Positions 1 through 10,095 of a stretch of DNA of 64,000 nt are shown here, one piece after another (position 1 is the first letter of the stretch; each line of letters begins with the position of its first letter). The DNA lies in NCBI RefSeq assembly GCF_027912535.1, contig NZ_CP115465.1:3102260-3166259 (forward strand), read 5' to 3'. Made by a program: the position numbers and the translations under genes. The notes under the pieces are model-generated. The model did not search any database, was not told the DNA's origin, and was given only the letters and a program-made list of their open reading frames with translations. The DNA comes from Brevundimonas sp. NIBR11. GTDB lineage: Bacteria; Pseudomonadota; Alphaproteobacteria; Caulobacterales; Caulobacteraceae.

Positions 1-219
1 GAGAATACCGCAGACAACACCGCCACCCTGGCGCTCTGGGGCTTCCTGACCATGCTGCTCAGCGGCGCCGCGGCCGTGTTTGGCGGTCTGTACGGCACAC
101 GCAACCACCGCTGGCTCTCCAAGGCCGGGCTGGACGGTCGTGTCGAAGCGGACGCCTCGCGGGACACGACGATCGAGCCGCGCGAGCCGCACAAGGTCTA
201 TCCGACGCCCCGGAGCTAG
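1..219 (+). CDS. C-terminal fragment of a small membrane protein (5' end outside window)
   Basis: An open frame runs from the first base to a TAG at 217-219 and gives 72 residues with no start codon inside the window. It contains one strongly hydrophobic stretch (about residues 10-32, starting LALWGFLTMLLSG) followed by a charged tail ending VYPTPRS. This reads as the last transmembrane segment and cytoplasmic tail of a membrane protein. No family is recognised. It converges on ctpA, with a perfect hairpin between the two stop codons. Confidence 0.6.
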   Translation, partial: ENTADNTATLALWGFLTMLLSGAAAVFGGLYGTRNHRWLSKAGLDGRVEADASRDTTIEPREPHKVYPTPRS

Positions 220-238
220 GCGTCCCGCGCCGTGCTGC

Positions 239-267
239 GAAGGCCGGCCGCGATGCTGCCGGCCTTC
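239..267. terminator. Hairpin between convergent genes
   Basis: A perfect 10-bp stem (GAAGGCCGGC at 239-248 against GCCGGCCTTC at 258-267) with a 9-nt loop lies between the stop of the partial plus-strand gene and the stop of ctpA. There is no clean T-run on either side, so it is best read as a weak or bidirectional terminator. Confidence 0.5.
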
Positions 268-277
268 GTGTGTCCGC

Positions 278-1642
278 CTATTCCTCTTCCGTCGTGTCCT
301 CGGCGGCAGGGGGCGGGGTGGTCCCGTCGCTGACGACGATGCCGGCGGGCGGGGCGACGAGACGGCTGAGGTCCCCGCCGGCGCGCAGCACGTCGAGTGC
401 GCGCTGCAGCTGGTAGTCGGCGTCCTTGTCGTAGTCTTCGCCGGGCGCCTCGTGAGGGGTGTGGGCGCCCTTGCGTTCGGCGCCGATCGAGGCGTCCAGA
501 GCCGTGGCGTAGGCGGCTTCGGAGTAGATGAAGCTGGAGCGGGACACGATCCGGGCCTCGGCCTGGGTGCGGGCGACCTCCAGATCGGGCTCGATGCCGA
601 TCTTCTGGATCGAGGCGCCGGAGGGGGTGTAGTAGCGCGCCGTCGTGATCGACAGGGCGCCGTCGCGGCCGCCGTTCATTGGGATGACCGTCTGGACCGA
701 CCCCTTGCCGAAGGAGGTCAGGCCGACCAGCACCGCCCGCTCCTGGTCCTTCAGGGCACCGGCGACGATCTCGGACGCCGAGGCCGAGCCGTAGTTGATC
801 AAAACCACCAGGGGCAGGCCGCCGGTCAGGTCGCCGGGACGGGCGGCGTAGCGTTCGATCTGTTCGGGCTTGCGCCCCCGCTGGCTGACGATCTCGCCGC
901 GCTCGAGGAAGGCGTCGGACACGTCGATGGCCGCCGTCAGCAGCCCGCCGCCGTTGTTGCGCAGGTCGAGGACGAAGCCCTTCACGTCCGGGTGGTCGCG
1001 CTTGATCTTCTCGATGGCGCTGGTCAGCTCGCGGCCGGTGTTCTCGTTAAAGGTCGAGATCCGCAGATAGCCGAAGTCGCCCTCCATGCGGCTGGTGACG
1101 CTCTCGACCTTGATGACCTCGCGGGTCAGGGTCACCTCGCGCGGCTCCTCGCCGTCGCGCAGGAAGGTGACGGTGACCGTGGTGCCCATGGCGCCGCGCA
1201 GCTTCTCCGAGACCTGGGTCACGGTCAGGCCGGCGGCGTTCTGGCCTTCGATGGCGGAGATGACGTCGCCGGCCTGGACGCCGGCGCGCGCGGCGGGACT
1301 GTCGTCCATCGGCGAAATCACCTTCACCAGGCCGCCCTCTGCCGTGATGGTCAGGCCGACGCCCGAGTATTCGCCCGAGGTCCGCTCCTGCAGGTCCTCG
1401 TAACCCTGGGGCGGAAGGTAGTTGGAGTGGGGATCCAGCGCGGTCATCATGCCCGCCAGCGCCGCCTCGATCAGCTTCTTGTTGTCGACGGGGACGACAT
1501 AGGCCTGTTCGATCACCGCCAGCACGTCGCCGAACAGCTGCAGCATGCGGAAGGTTTCATTGCGCGGCGTCTGGGACGCCACGGTCATGCCGCTGAGGCC
1601 AAGGGCCGCCACGGCGGCGCCGGCGATGAGCAGTTTACGCAT
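278..1642 (-). CDS. ctpA: S41-family C-terminal processing peptidase (CtpA)
   Basis: 454 residues. An N-terminal signal peptide or anchor (about 1-22) is followed by a PDZ domain (about 95-165) and an S41 serine-protease core. The Ser/Lys dyad is visible: GSASASEIVAGAL places the nucleophile at about Ser288, and TSFGKGSVQ supplies Lys313, 25 residues later as in the family. Such proteases cut C-terminal tails of envelope proteins in the periplasm. It is last in the minus-strand run obgE-nadD-rsfS-rlmH-envC-ctpA, where linkage to an EnvC-like hydrolase activator suggests cell-wall remodelling. A repeat element separates it from envC. Confidence 0.95.
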   Translation of the reverse strand: MRKLLIAGAAVAALGLSGMTVASQTPRNETFRMLQLFGDVLAVIEQAYVVPVDNKKLIEAALAGMMTALDPHSNYLPPQGYEDLQERTSGEYSGVGLTITAEGGLVKVISPMDDSPAARAGVQAGDVISAIEGQNAAGLTVTQVSEKLRGAMGTTVTVTFLRDGEEPREVTLTREVIKVESVTSRMEGDFGYLRISTFNENTGRELTSAIEKIKRDHPDVKGFVLDLRNNGGGLLTAAIDVSDAFLERGEIVSQRGRKPEQIERYAARPGDLTGGLPLVVLINYGSASASEIVAGALKDQERAVLVGLTSFGKGSVQTVIPMNGGRDGALSITTARYYTPSGASIQKIGIEPDLEVARTQAEARIVSRSSFIYSEAAYATALDASIGAERKGAHTPHEAPGEDYDKDADYQLQRALDVLRAGGDLSRLVAPPAGIVVSDGTTPPPAAEDTTEEE

Positions 1643-1670
1643 TCGGTCTCTTTCGGGCCGCCCAAGGGCG

Positions 1671-1837
1671 GAGGGCTTAGTGAGCAGGGCTGGTGGTAGG
1701 TCTTAGTGAGTAGGGCTTAGGGCTTGGGACCACACGCGCAAATCGTGGCGGTCACGCGTTCACCGGATAAAATCAGTGTCATGGAGGCTTGGGAAGCGGT
1801 TTCGCCCCAAGACCCAAGCCCTACCTCCCGAGCCCTC
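1671..1837. repeat. Inverted-repeat element, copy A of the TAGGGCTTAGGGCTT family
   Basis: This fills most of the envC-ctpA gap. The left side (about 1698-1729) contains GTAGG and TAGGGCTTAGGGCTTGGG; the right side (about 1805-1837) contains CCCAAGCCCTACC and CGAGCCCTC, the reverse complement with few changes. A second, weaker GAGGGCTTAG unit starts at 1671. The TGA stop of envC (1836-1838) overlaps the right end. Related copies are at 17906, 54200 and 60126. Confidence 0.75.
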
Positions 1838-2885
1838 AAAGATACGGTGTCGGATCCACCGCCCGTTCGTCGCGGCGGAGTTCGAAATAGACCTCGCCGC
1901 CGCGTTCGGCCGAGCCCAGGGCCTGGCCGTCGGCGACGCGCTGGCCGGTTTCCACGGTTACGGCGTCGAGGCCGGCGACGACCGCGCGCCAGCCGCCGCC
2001 GAGATCGAGAATGATCACCTCGCCCCAGCCGCTGAGCGGGCCGGCGTGATCGACGCGGGCGCCGGCGGGGGAGGCGACGGGACCGGCGGGAGCGGCCCAG
2101 AGTACGCCCTGTCCCGACTTCGTCGCGGCGCCGCCGACCGGAGCCGTCAGGCGCGCGCGGCCGCCGGGCAGGCGGGTGGCCGGCGTCGGCGCGTCGGCGG
2201 CGGAGGCGGGGCGACCGCCGAGGTTGCGGATGCGGGTCTCAAGCGCGGCGGCGGCGCGCTCGGCCCGGGCGGCGTCGGCGCGGAGTACGGTCAGGAGGGC
2301 GGTTCGGCGCGTGGTCAGGTCCTCGATCTCGGCGCGGCGGTCGCCTTGCGCGCTCTCGGTCGTCAAGAGGCGTTCGGAGGACAGGACGGCCAGACGGCGG
2401 ATGCGGACGACCTCCGCCTGACGGTCGGCGAAGGTCGCGGCGCGGCGCTGCATTTCCGGGGCCATGGCCTTCATCAGGATGGCGGCGCGGACGGTGTCGA
2501 CGGCCTCGTCCGCCGGGATCAGGAGCGGCGGCGGGGGCTTGCGGCTCATCATCTGCAGCGCCGAGAGCAGGCGGCCCTGACCGTCGCGGGCGCGGGCCAG
2601 TTCGGCGATGATCGCGGCCTCGCGCTGGCTCAACTCACGCAGACGCTGGCGCTGGGACGCGATCTGCATGTCGTCGGCGGACTGATCGGTGCGGAGCGTC
2701 GCCAGTTCGCGGTCCAGGGCCGTGATCTCGGCCTGGGCGTCGCGGGCGTCGGCGCGCAGACGCCGGGCGCGGACCTGTTCGTCGCGGTACTGGGCCTGAA
2801 GCGAGGACAGGTCGTCCTGAACCGACGCGGAGGCGGGCAGAGCCGCGAGAGCGATCAGGACGGCGGTGGCGGCGGCGCGGTTCAT
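1836..2885 (-). CDS. EnvC-like murein hydrolase activator (degenerate LytM/M23 domain)
   Basis: 349 residues. A signal peptide (about 1-21, ending ASA) is followed by a long charged coiled coil (about 22-215) and a C-terminal M23/LytM-like domain (about 240-349, ending VYFELRRDERAVDPTPYL). The zinc-binding HxxxD and HxH motifs of active M23 enzymes are absent; the usual HxH position reads ELR. This fits EnvC-type proteins, which activate cell-wall amidases at division rather than cutting peptidoglycan. The ATG overlaps the rlmH stop (TGATG), implying coupled translation. The assignment rests on architecture and neighbourhood. Confidence 0.88.
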   Translation of the reverse strand: MNRAAATAVLIALAALPASASVQDDLSSLQAQYRDEQVRARRLRADARDAQAEITALDRELATLRTDQSADDMQIASQRQRLRELSQREAAIIAELARARDGQGRLLSALQMMSRKPPPPLLIPADEAVDTVRAAILMKAMAPEMQRRAATFADRQAEVVRIRRLAVLSSERLLTTESAQGDRRAEIEDLTTRRTALLTVLRADAARAERAAAALETRIRNLGGRPASAADAPTPATRLPGGRARLTAPVGGAATKSGQGVLWAAPAGPVASPAGARVDHAGPLSGWGEVIILDLGGGWRAVVAGLDAVTVETGQRVADGQALGSAERGGEVYFELRRDERAVDPTPYL

Positions 2886-3349
2886 CAGTCGCGATGATAA
2901 GGTGATCCGTTCAGGATCGTCACGGCGCGATAGAGCTGTTCGGCCAGCATCGCCCGGGCCAGGGCGTGGGGCCAGGTCTGGGGACCGAAGGCCAGGGTCG
3001 ATCCGGCGGCAGCGAGGACGCTGGCGTCCAGCCCGTCGGCCCCGCCGATGACGAAGACCAGCCGCCGCTCGCCCCGGTCGCGCAGCGCGGCGATATGGTC
3101 GGCGAAGGCGCGGCTGGAGTAGGTCCTGCCGCGCTCGTCGCAGGCGATCAGGTGCGCGCCCTCGGCGGCGGCCAGCAGGAGTTCGGCCTCGGAGGCCTTG
3201 CCGGACTTGCGGGGCTCGAGATCGATCAGGTCGAGCGGGCCGAGGCCCAGTGCGCGACCGGCGGCCGTGGCGCGGGCGGCATAGTCGGCGGCGAGAGCGG
3301 CCTCGGGGCCACGGCCCGGCTTGCCGATGGCGGCGATGGCGAGTTTCAA
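2885..3349 (-). CDS. rlmH: 23S rRNA (pseudouridine1915-N3)-methyltransferase RlmH
   Basis: 154 residues, the normal family length. The SPOUT-class SAM-binding knot is clear: LVFVIGGADG at about 97-106 and a C-terminal stretch containing AMLAEQLYRAVTILNGSPYH. RlmH methylates pseudouridine 1915 in helix 69 of 23S rRNA. The only start that keeps the family N-terminus (MKLAIAAIG) is a TTG at 3347-3349, preceded by GAAGGG. A palindromic repeat begins only 9 bp upstream of this start, so its insertion may have shaped the unusual initiation region. Confidence 0.95.
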   Translation of the reverse strand: MKLAIAAIGKPGRGPEAALAADYAARATAAGRALGLGPLDLIDLEPRKSGKASEAELLLAAAEGAHLIACDERGRTYSSRAFADHIAALRDRGERRLVFVIGGADGLDASVLAAAGSTLAFGPQTWPHALARAMLAEQLYRAVTILNGSPYHRD

Positions 3350-3357
3350 CCCTTCAC

Positions 3358-3499
3358 CCGCTCATCCCCGCGAAAGCGGGGATCCAGTGCTTTGGGCGAT
3401 AAACTCATGCGAGGAGCGATACCTGCGACCAGCGCACGATCAGATGACCGACCGTGCCTCACGAAAGACCTGGGTCCCCGCTTTCGCGGGGATGAGCGG
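3358..3499. repeat. Dispersed palindromic element (CATCCCCGCGAAAGCGGGGA type)
   Basis: Two 29-nt arms at 3358-3386 and 3471-3499 are reverse complements with a single mismatch. Each carries the core CCCCGCGAAAGCGGGG, itself a small palindrome. The 84-bp centre shows nothing coding. It lies between rsfS and rlmH. Spurious translations of this repeat type give strings such as HPRESGDP and WVPAFAGM, which occur widely in alphaproteobacterial gene predictions. A degenerate half copy occurs at the 3' end of the acyltransferase gene near 55.9 kb. Confidence 0.85.
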
Positions 3500-3508
3500 A
3501 CGTGGGTG

Positions 3509-4117
3509 TCAGACCGACGCCGGCGTGCGGTGGGCGCTGTCGACGGCCCAGATCTTCTCGATGTTGTAGAAGACGCGGACCTCGGGGCGGAACAGGTGGA
3601 TGATCACGTCGCCGGCGTCGATCAGGACCCAGTCGCAGTGCGGCAGCCCCTCGACCTTCGAGCGACCCAGCCCGTTGTCCTTCAGCGTGCGCAGCAGGTG
3701 GTCGGCCAAGGCGCCGACGTGACGGTGCGAACGGCCGGAAGCCACGATCATGCTGTCGGCCATCGGGGATTTGCCCTTCAGGTCGATCAGGACAATGTCC
3801 TGGGCCTTGTCGTCGTCCAGCTTGGCCAGGAGGGCGATCTCGAGCGGCGTCGTGCCGGTCGGGACGACGCCCTGGCGGTCGAAATTCGTCTCGTCGTCTT
3901 CGCCGTCATCCTCGCTGAACAGCGGGAAGTCTTCGGCGGAATCGTCGGAGAGGTCCTCGTCGTCGCCGTCTTCGGCGTGGATCGGCGCGATCGGGTCCAT
4001 CTCGTGGGCCGTGTTGGAGACGGCCCCCTCTTTGATGGGAGTGTCTTGCGCATCGTGCGCGGGCGGGGGGGTCAGCGGAGAGCTCCGGGCGGGTTCACTA
4101 AACACGTTCCCTACCAC
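3509..4117 (-). CDS. rsfS: Ribosomal silencing factor RsfS
   Basis: The C-terminal half (about 90-200) is a typical RsfS/Iojap domain: KAQDIVLIDLKGKSPMADSM, then HCDWVLIDAGDVIIHLF and VRVFYNIEKIWA. RsfS binds ribosomal protein uL14 and blocks subunit joining in poor nutrition. The frame opens with GTG at 4115-4117 and has an unusual very acidic N-terminal extension of about 85 residues (DDEDLSDDSAEDF, EDDGEDDET). Start codon choice is uncertain; a second GTG follows 12 nt later. It lies 28 nt after nadD in the same operon. Confidence 0.92.
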   Translation of the reverse strand: MVGNVFSEPARSSPLTPPPAHDAQDTPIKEGAVSNTAHEMDPIAPIHAEDGDDEDLSDDSAEDFPLFSEDDGEDDETNFDRQGVVPTGTTPLEIALLAKLDDDKAQDIVLIDLKGKSPMADSMIVASGRSHRHVGALADHLLRTLKDNGLGRSKVEGLPHCDWVLIDAGDVIIHLFRPEVRVFYNIEKIWAVDSAHRTPASV

Positions 4118-4145
4118 GGACAGGTCGAAACGTCACGCAACCGGG

Positions 4146-4799
4146 TCAAGGCCTTTTCTGGGCGCGCAGGGCCGTGGACGAACTGGGGTTCAGCGGCGCC
4201 GTCAGATAGGTCCACGCCGGGGCCTTCATGGTCGGCAGCAGGCGAGCCTCGTTGGACGAGACGCGGTTGCCGGCGAAGCGCCTTGCGGCCGGGGCGGCGC
4301 GGCTTTCCAGCAGGCTGCCGGGGCGAGCGATCACGGCCACGGGCATCATCCGCATGATGTCGGTCCAGCCGCGCCAGCGATGGAAATTCTCCAGATTGTC
4401 CGATCCCATCAGCCATACGAAACGCACGCCGGGATGACGCGCCTTGAGCGCCCGCAGGGTGTCGATGGTCCAGGTCGTGCCGACGCGGGTCTCGAAGTCC
4501 GAGACGATCATCTGGGGACCGCGCGCGAAGGACCGGGCCGAGGCCATCCGCTCGGCCAGGGGCGCGGTCTGGCGGCTGTCCTTCAGCGGGTTCTGGGGCG
4601 AGACCAGCCAGACGACGCGGTCGAGGTCGAGGCGCTGAACCGCCGTCTCGGCGACATGGGCGTGGCCGTCGTGGGCGGGATTGAAGGAGCCGCCGAAGAG
4701 GCCGACCTTCATCCCTGCGGTCAGGTTCAGCCCGTCCCGCAGCGCCCCGGATCGGGGGCCTGTCGCCTGGGGCGCGGGTCCGGCGTGGAAGAAGGACAA
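4146..4799 (-). CDS. nadD: Nicotinate-nucleotide adenylyltransferase NadD
   Basis: 217 residues. The nucleotidyltransferase signature GGSFNPAHDGH is at about 36-46 and WLVSPQNPLK follows; the C-terminal SSSTALR matches the family ISSTxxR motif. The enzyme adenylates nicotinate mononucleotide in NAD synthesis. An internal ATG at 4710-4712 (MKVGLFGG) would give a shorter form starting just before the motif; the longer form is kept because it stays open and resembles the extended N-termini of Caulobacteraceae homologues. It lies upstream of rsfS, the usual alphaproteobacterial order. Confidence 0.93.
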   Translation of the reverse strand: MSFFHAGPAPQATGPRSGALRDGLNLTAGMKVGLFGGSFNPAHDGHAHVAETAVQRLDLDRVVWLVSPQNPLKDSRQTAPLAERMASARSFARGPQMIVSDFETRVGTTWTIDTLRALKARHPGVRFVWLMGSDNLENFHRWRGWTDIMRMMPVAVIARPGSLLESRAAPAARRFAGNRVSSNEARLLPTMKAPAWTYLTAPLNPSSSTALRAQKRP

Positions 4800-4878
4800 G
4801 GCGGAGCGCGCTCGGGCTTATGCTCACGGTTGAGCAAACGAAAGCCCAGCTAACACGTCCGCGCGGGACTTGTCGCGT

Positions 4879-5061
4879 TCAGCCGCCCGTCTTCTTGAAA
4901 GTCTCGCCGATGACCCCGGCGTCCGGGCCGTCGGGGCCGGCGGCCTGACGGGCGCGCTCGCCGGTCTTCTTCACCTCGGCGGACGAGGTCGAGGCGTCGG
5001 GCTTGCCCGCCGGATGGGCGCCGTTCTTCTCGCGGCCTTCGGTCTGGTCTCGGTCGGTCAT
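4879..5061 (-). CDS. Small hydrophilic protein of unknown function
   Basis: 60 residues, rich in charged residues, Gly and Ala, with no hydrophobic stretch and probably disordered. A good Shine-Dalgarno (GGGAGA, 8 nt upstream) precedes the ATG. It lies between obgE and nadD on the same strand, where proB is often found in relatives. No family is recognised. The ribosome-binding site and operon position are the main support. Confidence 0.55.
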   Translation of the reverse strand: MTDRDQTEGREKNGAHPAGKPDASTSSAEVKKTGERARQAAGPDGPDAGVIGETFKKTGG

Positions 5062-5112
5062 CGCGGTCTCCCTTTCGGGATCAGCGGACGGGCGCGACCA
5101 TCGGTTCCCTGA

Positions 5113-6223
<1,111 letters not shown>

Positions 6224-6330
6224 CGGCCTATAGCCCAAGAGAGCGGCGATTTACAGGCGGGACCGCTTAAGCGGGTCGGTAGCGAGCGCCGGAGATTTCG
6301 GGTTCGCCAAGGGGGGTGACGGCCTGACCC

Positions 6331-6527
6331 TTCCCCCTTGCGGGAGAAGGAGGCGGCGCACGAGAGCGTAGCGATCGTCCTTGCGCCGGCGGGTGAGGAG
6401 TCACGCCGGCGGTTATAGCTGGGTTGTGCGAACCCGGTCAGGGCCCGTGTCACCCCTCACCCGATTTCGCCGGAACGACGGCTGCGCCGGCGTGCAAAAT
6501 CTCCCTCTCCCGCAGGGGGAGAGGGAG
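6331..6527. repeat. Inverted-repeat element downstream of ald
   Basis: The outer arms TTCCCCCTTGCGGGAGAAGG (6331-6350) and about 6503-6522 (CCTCTCCCGCAGGGGGAG) are imperfect reverse complements. An inner pair is GGGTGAGGAGTCAC near 6391-6404 with GTGTCACCCCTCACCCG near 6448-6464. No gene is seen in 6224-6534. The right arm also forms the ald terminator hairpin. Composition resembles the elements at 9935-10082 and 28281-28304. Confidence 0.65.
6494..6527 (-). terminator. Intrinsic terminator of ald
   Basis: Read on the minus strand, a 10-bp perfect stem (CTCCCTCTCC with GGAGAGGGAG) is followed by ATTTTGC, 8 nt after the ald stop codon. It is formed from the right arm of the repeat element. 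Confidence 0.7.
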
Positions 6528-6534
6528 AGTGAAG

Positions 6535-7653
<1,119 letters not shown>

Positions 7654-7802
7654 CAGATCTCTCCGGTTCAGACGAGCCCCGCGAGACCAACGGCTTGCGG
7701 AAGCGGTTGACTGCATCTTCTAGCGGCGACGCCTGTGCAGGTTCCTGTTCTTTTCGCTGGGTGATCGACGTAAAGTCGCAGAACCTTGCGTCTGGAGTCG
7801 AC

Positions 7803-8279
7803 ATGAAGACCGTTTCCGCCGTCACATTGGATGCGACTGACAGAAAGATGCTCCGCGCCCTGCAACAGGACGGGCGCATGACGAACGCCGATCTGGCCAA
7901 GACGGTCGCCCTGTCCGAGAGCGCCTGCCTTCGTCGATTGAGGGCGCTGGAGGGGGCGGGGGTGATCAGCCGCTACGCCGCCATCATCAACGAGCGCGCC
8001 GTGGGCCTGCCGATCTCGGTTTTCGTCACCGTGACCCTGTCGTCCCAGGCCGAAAGCGCCCTGACGGCGTTCGAGACGGCCATAACCTCCGTGCCCGAGG
8101 TGGTGGAATGCTATCTGATGACCGGCGGGTCCGACTATCTGCTTCGGTTGGTGGTGCGGGATGTCGATGATCTGGAGCGGGTCCACGCCAAGGCCCTGAC
8201 CACCATTCCGGGGGTGACGCGGGTGTCGTCCAGCGTCGCCATGCGCACGGTGGTCAAGCGTGGGGCCTTGCCCGTCTGA
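7803..8279 (+). CDS. Lrp/AsnC-family transcriptional regulator
   Basis: 158 residues from the ATG at 7803, preceded by GGAG; the frame continues upstream but lacks an RBS. An N-terminal winged helix-turn-helix (LDATDRKMLRALQQDGRMTN through SESACLRRLRALEGAGVI) is followed by a RAM ligand-binding domain (ISVFVTVTLSS, PEVVECYLMTGGSDYLLRLV). It is divergent from ald across about 150 bp, so it probably activates alanine dehydrogenase in response to alanine or a related amino acid. A GAGTC CcrM-type site is at 7795-7799, just before the start. Confidence 0.93.
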   Translation: MKTVSAVTLDATDRKMLRALQQDGRMTNADLAKTVALSESACLRRLRALEGAGVISRYAAIINERAVGLPISVFVTVTLSSQAESALTAFETAITSVPEVVECYLMTGGSDYLLRLVVRDVDDLERVHAKALTTIPGVTRVSSSVAMRTVVKRGALPV

Positions 8280-8466
8280 AAACGCGGACCAGACCGAAGA
8301 TCAGCCAGACGACCGCGATCAGCAGCACCAGATCGCTGACCAGCTTGACCATCCCGTAAAGGGTCACGGTTTCGACCGACCGCGCCATCGCCTCGGACAG
8401 AAGCGCCGTGAGGCCGCCCGCTATGAGGAGGGCGAACGGCCAGACGAGCGGCTCGAGGCGTTTCAC
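8254..8466 (-). CDS. Small two-helix inner-membrane protein
   Basis: 70 residues with two predicted transmembrane helices (about 8-28 and 40-62) and a basic C-terminus (RVFRRARPHA). The start is a GTG overlapping the TGA of the upstream dehydrogenase (GTGA), so translation is probably coupled. Its 3' end overlaps the convergent Lrp gene by 26 bp. No family is recognised. Confidence 0.65.
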   Translation of the reverse strand: MKRLEPLVWPFALLIAGGLTALLSEAMARSVETVTLYGMVKLVSDLVLLIAVVWLIFGLVRVFRRARPHA

Positions 8467-9917
8467 TTGAGCGCCAGGGTGATCTGTTTGATGTCGACAT
8501 ATTCCTCGATGCCGTGGGTCGAGCCCTCGCGGCCGTAGCCGGACTGCTTGACCCCGCCGAAGGGGGCGACGGCGGTGGAGATCAGGCCGGTGTTGACCCC
8601 GATCATGCCCGCCTCGATACGGCGGCCGATGCGCATAGCGCGGTCGAGGTCCCTGGTGAACAGGTAGGAGGCGAGACCGAACTCGCTGTCATTGGCTTTG
8701 GTCAGCGCCTCTTCTTCCGTGTCGAATGAGAAAACAGGGATCAGGGGGCCGAAGGTCTCCTCGTGGCGGAACAGTTCGTCGTCGCCGCCAAGCGTGACAG
8801 TCGGCTGGAAGAAGCGGCCGCCCAGTTCGTGACGCGCCCCGCCGGTCAGGACCTTGCCGCCCGAGGCCTGGACGCGTTTCAGGTGGTCCTCGACCTTGGC
8901 GATGGCCTTGTCCTCGATCAGGGGGCCGACCTTGACGCCATCCTCGAAGGCGGGCCCGACGGGAATCTTCGCGACCTCGGCGGCGAGCTTCCGGGCGTAC
9001 GCCTCGGCGACCGAGGCCTGGACGTAAACGCGGTTGGGACAGACGCAGGTCTGGCCGGAGTTCCTGAACTTGCCCTTGATCGTCTCGGCCACGGCGAGAT
9101 CGAGGTCGGCGTCCTCGAACACCATCAGGGGTGCGGCGCCGCCCAGCTCCATCGACACCCGTTTCAGGGTCGGGGCGGACTGTTCGGCCAGCTTGCGACC
9201 GACCGGGGTCGAGCCGGTGAAGGACAGTTTGCGGATCAGGGGCGAGGCGGTCAGGACCCCGCCGATAGTCGCCGCGTCGCCGGTGACGACGCTCAGCGCA
9301 CCCTTGGGCAGACCGGCCTTGTAGGCGAGCTCGGCGAGCGCAATGGCGGTGAAGGGGGTCTGGCTGGCCGGCTTGACCACGGCCGTGCAGCCGGCGGCGA
9401 ACGCGGGGCCGAGCTTGCGCGTCAGCATGGCCGCCGGGAAGTTCCAGGGGGTGATGAGGGCGCAGGGGCCGACCGCCTCGCGGAACGTCAGGATCACGTG
9501 ACCGAGAGGGCTGTCCTGCGTCTCGCCGATCAGGCGTTCGGCCTCTCCGGCGAACCATTTGATGAAGCCGTTGGCGTAGGTGACCTCGCCCTTGGCCTCC
9601 TCGAACGGCTTGCCGTTCTCCAGCGCCATCAGGGCGCCGAGGCCCTCGGTGTTCTCCTCGATCAGGCGGGCCCATTCGCGCAGGAAGGCGGCGCGCTTGT
9701 GCGGGTCGGAGCGGGACCACTCGGGGAAGGCGTCGTGGGCCGCCTGGATGGCGCGTTCGGTCTCGGGCGCGCCGAGGTCGGGGATGTGACCGATGATCTC
9801 GCCCGTCGCGGGGTCGTCGACGGCGATGCCCTTTGAGCCGGCGGGGATGGCCTCTCCGGCGATGAAAGCGTGTTCGCGCAGGAGCTTCAATCCGGCGTCG
9901 CGGGCGGCGGTGTTCAT
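8463..9917 (-). CDS. gabD: NAD(P)-dependent succinate-semialdehyde dehydrogenase (GabD-type)
   Basis: 484 residues from the ATG at 9915-9917; the longer open frame reads into a repeat. Typical aldehyde dehydrogenase features are present: TPWNFPAAMLTRKLGP, the cofactor loop FTGSTPVGRKL, general base Glu257 (MELGG) and nucleophile Cys291 (SGQTCVCPNR). GQTCVCPNR and overall similarity favour succinate-semialdehyde or glutarate-semialdehyde as substrate, though the exact substrate is inferred. It follows an MHS transporter and is coupled to a small membrane protein. Confidence 0.9.
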   Translation of the reverse strand: MNTAARDAGLKLLREHAFIAGEAIPAGSKGIAVDDPATGEIIGHIPDLGAPETERAIQAAHDAFPEWSRSDPHKRAAFLREWARLIEENTEGLGALMALENGKPFEEAKGEVTYANGFIKWFAGEAERLIGETQDSPLGHVILTFREAVGPCALITPWNFPAAMLTRKLGPAFAAGCTAVVKPASQTPFTAIALAELAYKAGLPKGALSVVTGDAATIGGVLTASPLIRKLSFTGSTPVGRKLAEQSAPTLKRVSMELGGAAPLMVFEDADLDLAVAETIKGKFRNSGQTCVCPNRVYVQASVAEAYARKLAAEVAKIPVGPAFEDGVKVGPLIEDKAIAKVEDHLKRVQASGGKVLTGGARHELGGRFFQPTVTLGGDDELFRHEETFGPLIPVFSFDTEEEALTKANDSEFGLASYLFTRDLDRAMRIGRRIEAGMIGVNTGLISTAVAPFGGVKQSGYGREGSTHGIEEYVDIKQITLALK

Positions 9918-9934
9918 GGGAAGACCTTCAGCGT

Positions 9935-10082
9935 CTCCCTCCCCCTGCGGGGAGGGTGGTCGCGCAGCGACCGGGTGGGAGGGCAAGGCGATGCAACGAC
10001 GGATATAGGGGCTGGGTTGCCTTGCCGCCCCCACCCGGTCTCCGCTTCGCTACGAACACTCTCCTCCGCACGGGAAGGGAGA
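9935..10082. repeat. Inverted-repeat element between transporter and dehydrogenase
   Basis: The left half has a CTCCCTCCCCC/GGGGAGGG hairpin and GGGTGGGAGGGCAAGGC (about 9973-9989). The right half has GCCTTGCCGCCCCCACCC (about 10019-10036) and a degraded CTCCTCCGCACGGGAAGGGA. The inner arms are near-perfect reverse complements. No gene is present. It is related in composition to 6331-6527. Confidence 0.65.
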
Positions 10083-10095
10083 AATCAGGAACGCC

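Noticed and set aside
80..1699. Long open frame on the plus strand opposite ctpA
   Set aside because: It is a high-GC shadow: the minus strand has a complete S41 protease with its dyad. The same holds for many other long frames opposite real genes.
3321..3569. Plus-strand ORF containing HPRESGDP and WVPAFAGM
   Set aside because: These strings come from translating the palindromic repeat, not from a protein.
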